A stretch of 19,798 nucleotides of DNA from Candidatus Villigracilis proximus (lineage in GTDB: Bacteria; Chloroflexota; Anaerolineae; Anaerolineales; Villigracilaceae). The position numbers were made by a program, and so were the translations under genes. The first letter of the stretch is position 1, and each line of letters begins with the position of its first letter. This document shows, piece by piece, positions 13,843 to 19,798 of the stretch. The stretch covers positions 1-19,798 of the forward strand of contig JADKBB010000042.1 in the NCBI GenBank assembly GCA_016715195.1, read 5' to 3'. The notes beneath the pieces were generated by a model that searched no databases, was not told where the DNA came from, and saw only the letters and a program-made list of their open reading frames with translations.

Positions 13843-14910
13843 CTATGGGGACGGTGTGGCAGGCGTCGGTGGGGGAAGAGGCGTTGATTGGGATGTGGGC
13901 GTTGCCTGCGGGGTGAGAGTCATGAATCCGTGTTGATAATTTAATTGGTTAACATCCCATTTGCTTTTCATGTAGGTCATGATGAATTGAATCTCCCAAT
14001 CTGCAAGCGCGGATTTGAAAGCCGGCATGTGGATCGGCTGATCGAGATTGCGGCCTTCTTTGATAAGGTTGAGCAGGTCTGGTTCGGAATATTGCCAGGC
14101 GCTGCCGGTTTGATCGAGGGGCGGCGGGAGATGCGAGCCGTCTTCCAGTGGGATTTGCCAGGCGGGGTTGCCTGCCAACTCTGCACCATGACATTGGGCG
14201 CAATGATGCTGATACATCCACTCGCCGACTTGCACATACTGCGGGACGAGGGTGACGGCGCAAACTACGGGGGTGTAAGTGGGGCCGGCCAAAATTTGCG
14301 CGCTGACCGGTATTTCGTTTTTGATCAGATAGCGCAGGTCTTCGCTCATTTCCAGCGGCGGGGTTCCATGCGGAAATTTCAGGATGTAATAGCCATTGCG
14401 GTCGATCAGAATTGTGAACGATGTATGGTCTACTGAATAATTGCCGTTTGCATCGGGTGGATTGATCTTGTATTTTGCGCCAAAGGCGGAGGTCATCAGG
14501 TCGATCTCTTCGCGTGTGCCAGTGGCGCCGATGAATCCATCGCGAAATAGCTTGACATAGTTGCCCAGTGATTCGGGGGTGTCGCGTGCTGAATCAACAG
14601 AGACGAAAATAACCTGTATCTGCGCGGCTTCTTCAGGAGTTAATTCATTGAGTGCCATCTTGAGATTGGCAAGCGAAAGTGGACAAACATCCGGGCAGGA
14701 TGTGTACCCAAAATAAAGCAGGACGAGTTTGCCGCGATAATCTTCCAGACGAATGGGGCCTGTGTTTGCGCGTAATACAATTGGCGCGGCTTTCATCGGT
14801 TGTTGTAAAACCTCGCCGTTAAATTTGTGTGAGCCAAAAGATAGATAACCCAAAAATACAAATAGGGTAAATAGTAGAATTCCAGCGGGCAGGATGAATA
14901 ATTTTTTCAT
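13843..14910 (-). CDS. SCO1/SenC copper chaperone fused to a cytochrome c domain
   Basis: A 355-residue exported protein. Residues 1-22 form a membrane anchor or signal. The SCO domain (about 40-200) has the copper-binding SCPDVC (Cys72, Cys76) and His162 in VDHTSF, with a thioredoxin-like frame (LVLLYFGYT, VIFVSVDSARDTPE). A class I cytochrome c domain follows (CAQCH, Cys237/Cys240/His241; Met295 in HMPAF as probable axial ligand), then a Thr/Pro-rich tail. SCO proteins help assemble the CuA centre of cytochrome oxidase; the fused heme suggests reduction of copper or thiols. The ATG at 14910 is preferred to GTG 14925 because GGAGAG immediately precedes it. A fragment of another cytochrome c lies upstream. 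Confidence 0.93.
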   Translation of the reverse strand: MKKLFILPAGILLFTLFVFLGYLSFGSHKFNGEVLQQPMKAAPIVLRANTGPIRLEDYRGKLVLLYFGYTSCPDVCPLSLANLKMALNELTPEEAAQIQVIFVSVDSARDTPESLGNYVKLFRDGFIGATGTREEIDLMTSAFGAKYKINPPDANGNYSVDHTSFTILIDRNGYYILKFPHGTPPLEMSEDLRYLIKNEIPVSAQILAGPTYTPVVCAVTLVPQYVQVGEWMYQHHCAQCHGAELAGNPAWQIPLEDGSHLPPPLDQTGSAWQYSEPDLLNLIKEGRNLDQPIHMPAFKSALADWEIQFIMTYMKSKWDVNQLNYQHGFMTLTPQATPTSQSTPLPPPTPATPSP

Positions 14911-14985
14911 GCTTCTCTCCAACACTTGGTGATGAGATGTTTATACCCAAATGTTGTGATTTGGTCTTTGCGCTGGCGCAAACAA

Positions 14986-15011
14986 AAGACCCCGTTGCAA
15001 AACGGGGTCTT
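14986..15011 (-). terminator. Rho-independent terminator
   Basis: AAGACCCCGTT and AACGGGGTCTT form an 11-bp perfect stem with a four-base loop. On the minus strand the stem is followed by TTTTGTTT, so it serves the cytochrome c fragment at 15021-15224, 10 bp past that stop. Confidence 0.85.
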
Positions 15012-15020
15012 AATCTTATA

Positions 15021-15224
15021 TTATGGAACGGTTGAAGCCGTGCTGGGTAAATTGTGCAAATAGGCCCAGATGGCTTTCAACTCATCATCGGAGAAGTTTT
15101 TGTAATGTTCCCAGGGCATTTGAGCCGGGTCGAGTTGATGCCCGCCGGGGATGACGCCCGTGCGGATGGCCTGAATGAAATCGGCTTCAGTCCATGTGAC
15201 CAATACGCCGCTTCCGCAGTTCAA
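15021..15224 (-). pseudogene. C-terminal fragment of a cytochrome c
   Basis: The 67-residue frame (TTG at 15224) contains a recognisable cytochrome c C-terminal half: VTWTEADFIQAIRTGVIPGG, LDPAQMPWEHY with a probable Met ligand, and FSDDELKAIWAYLHNLP. It has no CXXCH heme site and no signal peptide. An in-frame stop occurs about 14 codons upstream, and the BLUF gene begins 57 bp away on the other strand, so the missing half cannot be nearby in another frame. It reads as a remnant left by a deletion or rearrangement between about 15200 and 15280. The intact terminator behind it shows it was once a transcribed gene. Confidence 0.75.
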
Positions 15225-15251
15225 AATGGTTATTCGCTTTTTAACAGCGGT

Positions 15252-15257
15252 TATAAT
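15252..15257 (+). promoter_or_regulatory. Possible -10 element for the BLUF gene
   Basis: A perfect TATAAT lies 24 bases before the BLUF ATG, followed by AAAGGA (15263-15268). The -35 position (TTATTC at 15230) is weak. Confidence 0.35.
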
Positions 15258-15280
15258 TTCTCAAAGGAAAAAAACAAATT

Positions 15281-15700
15281 ATGATCTCTATTATTTATGT
15301 AAGTACATCTGTCCGCCTCTTAAGTGATGATGAATTGATGGATATTTTAAAAGTTAGCCGCGAGAACAACAGCGTCAGCGATGTCACCGGACTTCTGCTT
15401 TACAAAGGCGGAAACTTTATGCAGGTGCTCGAAGGCCCCGAAGATGTTGTGAACGCGTTGTACGAAAAGATCAAAACAGATCCGCGTCACAAGGGCGTTT
15501 CCACGATCTCCACCGAACAGATACAGGCGCGGCAATTCCACGCCTGGGAAATGGCATTTCAGAATCTGGATAATCCCGCCATTAAGAATGAGCCCGGATA
15601 CAGCCAATTCCTGCACGATGAATTCACCGCTGATATTTACCGTAATAACCCCTTACGAGCCTACATCATGCTGCTCACGTTCCGCGATAATATGCGTTGA
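15281..15700 (+). CDS. BLUF-domain blue-light photoreceptor (short, single-domain)
   Basis: A 139-residue protein of one BLUF domain with a short C-terminal helix extension, the PixD-like short form with no attached output domain. The flavin-network residues are all present: Tyr6, Asn30, Gln48 (FMQVLEGP), Trp89 and Met91 (FHAWEMAF). Their spacing equals Tyr8, Asn32, Gln50, Trp91 and Met93 of cyanobacterial PixD with a constant offset of two, so photochemistry should be intact. Short BLUF proteins act by light-dependent protein-protein contacts; no PatA/PixE-like partner is visible here. The purine operon promoter begins in its last codons, so the two units are adjacent but not obviously linked. 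Confidence 0.94.
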   Translation: MISIIYVSTSVRLLSDDELMDILKVSRENNSVSDVTGLLLYKGGNFMQVLEGPEDVVNALYEKIKTDPRHKGVSTISTEQIQARQFHAWEMAFQNLDNPAIKNEPGYSQFLHDEFTADIYRNNPLRAYIMLLTFRDNMR

Positions 15701-15725
15701 CATCCTTCTCCTTTTTTGCTACACT
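15697..15725 (+). promoter_or_regulatory. Sigma-70 promoter of the purine-deaminase operon
   Basis: TTGACA (15697-15702), exactly 17 bases, then TACACT (15720-15725). The -35 overlaps the BLUF stop codon (15698-15700). The predicted transcription start near 15732 leaves a leader of about 38 bases before the amidohydrolase ATG. Confidence 0.72.
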
Positions 15726-15728
15726 AGA

Positions 15729-15743
15729 AGTTGTCAGACAACT
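15729..15743. promoter_or_regulatory. Candidate GntR-family operator palindrome
   Basis: AGTTGTCAGACAACT has perfect seven-base arms around one central base and fits the GntR-family operator pattern TnGTnnnACnA. It covers the predicted transcription start, where a bound repressor would block initiation. The run it controls ends, within this window, in a GntR regulator gene (19292). Confidence 0.6.
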
Positions 15744-15769
15744 CGGCTAACCCTAAAGGCTAAAGCAAA

Positions 15770-17147
15770 ATGACAACCCTTCTCATAAAAAACGCATACA
15801 TCGTAACCATGGATGACCATCAACGGGAAATTCCCGAGGGTGGTCTCTTTATTCGAAACGGGATCATTGAACGGGTCGGGTTGACCCGTGATCTTCCTCA
15901 AACAGCAGATGAAGTCCTTGACCTGAACGGACATATCGTCTTGCCCGGCCTGGTCAATACCCATCATCATTTTTATCAAACGCTCACACGCGCTGTGCCT
16001 GCTGCGCAGGATGCAAATCTTTTCAACTGGCTCAAAACTTTATATCCCATTTGGGCGCGCCTCACGCCTGATGATATTTTTATTTCGACTCAGACCGCAT
16101 TGGCAGAACTGGCCCTTTCGGGATGTACCACCGCATCAGATCATCTCTACCTGTTTCCAAACGGTTCAAAACTGGACGATGAAATTGCTGCGGCCTCCGA
16201 GATCGGGGTACGCCTGCAAGCATCGCGCGGCTCAATGAGTCTCGGCGAATCAAAAGGCGGACTCCCGCCCGATTCAGTGGTGGACACCGAAGAGAACATT
16301 CTCAAAGATTCACAACGCCTGATCGAAAAATATCACGATGCAAAACCCGGTGCGATGACTCAGATCGTACTCGCACCATGCTCACCTTTCAGCGTCACAT
16401 CAGATTTGATGAAACAATCTGCAAAACTGGCACGTGAATACGGCGTGCATTTGCATACGCATCTGGCAGAAACTGAAGACGAAGAAAAATTCTGTATGCA
16501 GATGTTTGGTCATCGTCCTGTGGGATACATGCAATCAGTGGATTGGGTCGGCAGTGACGTGTGGTTCGCACGCGGTTTGGGTCAACGATGAGGAAATTCA
16601 AGTCTTTGCCAAACACGATTGCGGTGTGGCGCATTGTCCCACTTCAAATATGCGGCTGGCTTCAGGTATTGCGCCTATTAAAAAATATCGCGCCGCTGGC
16701 GTGAACGTCGGTTTGGGCGTGGATGGTTCTGCATCCAACGATGGCTCGCATCTGCTGGCGGAAGTGCGGCAGGCAATGCTTTTGTCACGCGTCCATGAAG
16801 GGATGACGGGGTATTCACTATCAAACGACCCGAATCGAAAATTGATGACCGCGCGCGAAGCCCTGCACCTCGGCACGCGTGGGGGAGCGGCAGTGCTCGG
16901 ACGCAGGGATATTGGAAGTTTGGAAGTTGGCAAGTGCGCCGACTTCTTTGCAGTCAACTTGAATAAACTGGGTTACACAGGGATGCACGATCCCGTCGCT
17001 GCGATTGTCTTTGGACAATCCATGAATGTGGATTACACCGTTGTGAACGGGAAGTTCATTGTGAAGGAAGGTCAACTGGCGACTGTAGATGAAGGTCGTT
17101 TGATCGAAAAACATAATAAAGCCGCAAAACGATTGTTAAATGGATGA
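15770..17147 (+). pseudogene. 8-oxoguanine deaminase-like amidohydrolase (ATZ/TRZ family), frameshifted near 16571
   Basis: The first frame (15770-16591) has the metal site NTHHHFYQ (His65, His67), HLHTHLAE and, earlier, LSGCTTASDHLYLFPNG. After VWFA the frame breaks. The rest (AVWVNDEEIQVFAKH, CGVAHCPTSNMRLASGI, VGLGVDGSASNDGSHLLAEV) continues one frame over to 17147. The family normally reads FAH-x-V here, so two bases of a His codon are probably missing at 16571-16572. Rejoined, the protein would be ~459 residues with all zinc ligands. VDGSASNDGSHLLAEVRQA closely resembles 8-oxoguanine deaminases, which release ammonia to give urate; the related hydroxy-triazine aminohydrolases remain an alternative. 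It is the first gene of the operon with adenine deaminase. Confidence 0.82.
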
Positions 17148-17153
17148 TCAACT

Positions 17154-17483
17154 ATGAATGAATTTCTTGCAATCCCTCTTGTTTCTTTTTTTATATTTAA
17201 CTGGCCCTTGTATGTGATCGCGTTGTTGTTCGGGGTGATCGGGGTGATGAATCGTCAATGGGGACTTGTACTTCTGAGCGCTGTGCTTATTCTCCCATTT
17301 ACGTATGTGTTGAATGGGATTTCACCTTTTGCAGGGTTTTCACTGCTTTTGCCGATCTTTCATATCGGTTCTGCGGTGGCAACCAAAGATGATAACGAAA
17401 CATGGGCATGGGTTTTGCTTGCGCCCACATTTGTAATTCGGATGTGGCTGCTCATGGTTGCCGTCGTAAAAACGATGCCCTAA
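17154..17483 (+). CDS. Small hypothetical membrane protein
   Basis: A 109-residue hydrophobic protein with about four membrane segments (residues 5-30, 36-50, 58-70 and 84-106). No family is recognised. It starts six bases after the amidohydrolase stop and ends 11 bases before adenine deaminase, so it is almost certainly part of the purine operon. A role in purine transport or an accessory role is possible from context only; it is far shorter than known nucleobase permeases. Confidence 0.75.
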   Translation: MNEFLAIPLVSFFIFNWPLYVIALLFGVIGVMNRQWGLVLLSAVLILPFTYVLNGISPFAGFSLLLPIFHIGSAVATKDDNETWAWVLLAPTFVIRMWLLMVAVVKTMP

Positions 17484-17494
17484 CGGAGAAATTT

Positions 17495-19285
17495 ATGACA
17501 TCTTCCACGAAACTCACCCGTTCTCTTGTTGATGTAGCCATGGGACGCGCCCACGCCGACCTCGTGATTCGCGGCGGTAAATGGGTTAGCGTGCAATCCG
17601 GTGAAATTATCCCTAATACAGATATTGCTGTTGTAAACGGCCATATCGCCTATGTTGGCTCGGATGCCAGTCACACTATTGGCAAAAAGACACAGGTCAT
17701 CGAAGCCAAAGGACGTTTCCTTGTGCCGGGTTTACTCGATGCGCACATGCATGTTGAATCGGGCATGGTGACCGTCACCGAGTTTGTGCGGGCGGTGGCC
17801 GTGCGCGGCACGACCGGCATGTTCATTGATCCGCATGAGATCGCGAATGTCTTTGGCCTCAAGGGTGTGAAGTTGATGGTGGATGAATCCCAGAAGCAAC
17901 CGATCCATGTTTGGGTGCAGATGCCTTCGTGTGTTCCATCTGCGCCGGGGCTGGAAACTCCCGGTTCTTCGATTGGTCCCAAAGAAGTGACCGAAGCCAT
18001 GAAATGGAAGGGCATCATCGGCCTCGGCGAAATGATGAACTTCCCCGGCGTTTTCATGAGCGATAAGAAAATGCTTGATGAAATGTCTGCGACACATGCG
18101 GCCGGCAAAACCATCGGCGGACATTACGCTTCGCCCGATCTCGGTCTGCCTTTCCATGGATATGTGGCGGGCGGCGCAGAAGATGACCACGAAGGCACGC
18201 GCGTGGATGATGCGATCGCGAGAGTACGTCAGGGTATGAAACCCATGCTGCGCTATGGCTCATCGTGGTTTGATGTGGCCGCGCAAGTGAAAGCCATTAC
18301 TGAGCGCAAGATCGATCCGCGCCGCTTCATTCTTTGCACCGATGATTCTCACGCCGAAACTCTGACTCAGGAAGGTCACATGGATCGCGTGCTGCGTCAT
18401 GCAATCAGCGAAGGTCTGAACCCGATGACGGCGATTCAAATGATGACGATTAACTCAGCCGAGCATTTCGGCCTGAGCAAAGAGATGGGCATGATCGCAC
18501 CCGGACGTTGGGCTGATATTGTGCTGGTCAGTGACCTGATGAAATTCAAAGCGGAGATGGTCATTGCGAAGGGACAGGTCATCGCTGAAAATGGCGAATT
18601 GCTGGTTGATCTTCCCTCAGTGAAATATCCGAGTTGGGTGACGAAATCTGTCCACTTGAAGAAAGCGCTCAAAGCGCAGGATTTTATCCTTCGGACGAGA
18701 GCAGCAAACGGGTCGGAGGTTGATGCGCATGTGATCGGTGTCATTGAAAATCAGGCGCCCACACGTCATCTCAGGCTGAAGGTCAAGGCTGAAAACGGGG
18801 AAGTCAAATCTGATCTAAAACGTGACCTTGCAAAGATCGCGCTGGTGGAACGTCACCTTGCAACCGGTAAAGTGACTGTGGGGCTGGTGAATGGTTTTGA
18901 GTTTACAAGAAAATGCGCGATCGGTTCAACTGTGGCGCATGATAGTCATCACATGATCGTGGTTGGCACGGATGATGAAAGTATGGCGGTCGCTGCGAAC
19001 GCGTTGGCAAAATGCGGCGGCGGTCAGGTGGTGGTCATCAATGGGGAAGTGGTTGGGCTAGTGGATCTGCCGATCGCGGGGCTGATGTCTAATGAACGCG
19101 CAGATGTTGTGGCGAAGAAAGCTGGAACAGTGCTTGAAGGTTTCAAGGCCTGTGGCTGTGAATTAAATAATCCGAACATGCAATTGAGTTTGCTCGGGCT
19201 GGTGGTAATCCCCGAACTGCGTATTTCGGATAAGGGTTTGGTGGATGTAACAAAATTTGGTTTTATTCCTGTATTGGAAGATTGA
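17495..19285 (+). CDS. ade: Adenine deaminase
   Basis: A 596-residue amidohydrolase of the bacterial Ade type, which converts adenine to hypoxanthine and ammonia using a divalent metal centre. Visible marks are DAHMHVESG (82-90, His84/His86), FIDPHEIANVFG (110-121), SCVPSAPGLETPGS (145-158), GLGEMMNFPGV (177-187), GHYASPDL (209-216), AEDDHEGT (228-235) and LCTDDSHAETL (280-290). The Ade-specific C-terminal domain is present (DSHHMIVVGTDD, VVVINGEVVGLVDLPIAGLM). Length matches the family. The ATG at 17495 is preceded by GGAG at six bases; the longer frame from 17402 overlaps the membrane protein gene. The regulator gene follows after six bases. Confidence 0.97.
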   Translation: MTSSTKLTRSLVDVAMGRAHADLVIRGGKWVSVQSGEIIPNTDIAVVNGHIAYVGSDASHTIGKKTQVIEAKGRFLVPGLLDAHMHVESGMVTVTEFVRAVAVRGTTGMFIDPHEIANVFGLKGVKLMVDESQKQPIHVWVQMPSCVPSAPGLETPGSSIGPKEVTEAMKWKGIIGLGEMMNFPGVFMSDKKMLDEMSATHAAGKTIGGHYASPDLGLPFHGYVAGGAEDDHEGTRVDDAIARVRQGMKPMLRYGSSWFDVAAQVKAITERKIDPRRFILCTDDSHAETLTQEGHMDRVLRHAISEGLNPMTAIQMMTINSAEHFGLSKEMGMIAPGRWADIVLVSDLMKFKAEMVIAKGQVIAENGELLVDLPSVKYPSWVTKSVHLKKALKAQDFILRTRAANGSEVDAHVIGVIENQAPTRHLRLKVKAENGEVKSDLKRDLAKIALVERHLATGKVTVGLVNGFEFTRKCAIGSTVAHDSHHMIVVGTDDESMAVAANALAKCGGGQVVVINGEVVGLVDLPIAGLMSNERADVVAKKAGTVLEGFKACGCELNNPNMQLSLLGLVVIPELRISDKGLVDVTKFGFIPVLED

Positions 19286-19291
19286 GGTCAC

Positions 19292-19798
19292 ATGGCTAAT
19301 TTTCCGTTTCAACGTTTGCAAGCCGATCTGGCTGCGCTGATCGCGCGTACGCCTGCGGGTCAACGCCTGCCTTCCGAGCCTGATCTTGCAAAACAATTGG
19401 GCGTATCACGTGCCACCTTGCGCGAGGCCATGCGTTCTTTTGAAACGCAGGGATTGATCCGCCGCAGGCAGGGTTCGGGTACTTTCGTAGTTGGCAAAGT
19501 GCAGGCCTTGGATAGCGGGCTTGAAGTTCTTGAAAGCCTTGAGACGATGGCAAAACGTTTGGGGCTTGAAGTTTCAGTCAGCGATCTTAATATTGAGTCG
19601 ATTGTTTCTGATGACGAGTTCTCAACTGCTTTAAGTGTTTCTGTTGGTACACCGCTGACCCGTGTGCGGCGTGTGGTGCGCGCGGATAGTCGTCCTGTTG
19701 CCTATCTTGTGGATGTTTTACCCGAGAACATTCTCCACTCAAAAGATATGCCGGATAATTTCCACGGTTCTGTTCTGGACTTTTTGCTGGGTCGCGGC
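19292..19798 (+). CDS. GntR-family transcriptional regulator with UTRA domain (3' end outside window)
   Basis: The visible 169 residues contain a GntR winged helix-turn-helix (about 8-68: GQRLPSEPDLAKQLGVSRAT, LREAMRSFETQGLIRRRQGS, GTFV) and the start of a UTRA effector domain (about 88-165: ALSVSVGTPLTRVRRVVRAD, RPVAYLVDVLPENIL). This is the HutC/YvoA type, which releases DNA when a small-molecule ligand binds. GAGG of its ribosome binding site overlaps the adenine deaminase stop, so it is co-translated with the operon. A purine-related effector and autoregulation through the palindrome at 15729 are inferred from context. Confidence 0.93.
   Translation, partial: MANFPFQRLQADLAALIARTPAGQRLPSEPDLAKQLGVSRATLREAMRSFETQGLIRRRQGSGTFVVGKVQALDSGLEVLESLETMAKRLGLEVSVSDLNIESIVSDDEFSTALSVSVGTPLTRVRRVVRADSRPVAYLVDVLPENILHSKDMPDNFHGSVLDFLLGRG

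Noticed and set aside
13925..14436. Plus-strand open frame opposite the SCO-cytochrome c gene
   Set aside because: The minus strand has intact CxxxC, DHTS and CXXCH motifs in one frame; the plus frame is a shadow.
16560..16591. Programmed ribosomal frameshift in the amidohydrolase
   Set aside because: No slippery heptamer or downstream pseudoknot is evident, and enzymes of this family are normally single-frame. A lost two-base piece of a His codon explains it better.

Overview
The window looks like a chromosomal stretch of a Chloroflexota bacterium, most likely class Anaerolineae. This is inferred from family content (DUF3048 lipoprotein with an SdrD_B-type insert, an ECF sigma factor paired with a DUF5667 protein, Asn/Asp/Ser-rich low-complexity exported proteins, a SCO-cytochrome c fusion) and from many short tandem repeats in and between genes. 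No rRNA, tRNA, CRISPR array or phage module is visible. No gap over 300 bases lacks a gene.

Layout. (1) 1-2678, minus strand: a frameshifted DUF3048 lipoprotein running off the left edge, a HIT-family nucleotide hydrolase/phosphorylase, a ~180 bp block bounded by inverted repeats (possible MITE), and a GNAT acetyltransferase. (2) 2834-4805, plus strand: xseA, xseB and a DUF212 (divergent PAP2) membrane protein, the last overlapping xseB by 4 bp. (3) 4904-6490, minus: murJ, the lipid II flippase. (4) 6529-7647, plus: a phospholipase-D-superfamily lipoprotein with a strong terminator. (5) 7775-10415, plus: a DUF5666-like lipoprotein with a repetitive Asn/Asp tail, an ECF sigma factor, and a one-TM DUF5667 protein with a similar tail, overlapping the sigma gene by 8 bp and closed by a perfect palindromic terminator. 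(6) 10567-13171, plus: a HerA-like ATPase gene broken by a frameshift. (7) 13240-15224: an isoprenylcysteine-methyltransferase-like membrane protein (plus), a SCO-cytochrome c fusion (minus) and a headless cytochrome c fragment (minus). (8) 15281-19798, plus: a BLUF photoreceptor, then a purine-deaminase operon: 8-oxoguanine-deaminase-like amidohydrolase (frameshifted), small membrane protein, adenine deaminase, and a GntR/UTRA regulator running off the right edge.

The clearest regulatory logic is in region 8. A sigma-70 promoter (TTGACA-N17-TACACT) is followed at the expected transcription start by a 15-bp palindrome matching the GntR operator pattern TnGTnnnACnA, and the last visible gene of the same run encodes a GntR-family repressor. 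Region 5 is the best candidate for an uncharacterised system: a sigma factor sandwiched between two exported proteins with acidic Asn/Asp-rich tails.

Two genome-wide traits stand out. First, seven-base tandem repeats occur at four or more sites, three of them inside or across coding regions (murJ, the xseA stop codon, the HerA-like linker). Second, four genes carry reading-frame breaks (near 988, 10150-10180, 12000 and 16571). This density points either to indel errors in the assembly or to real gene decay, so read-level checking should precede any biological reading of those breaks.
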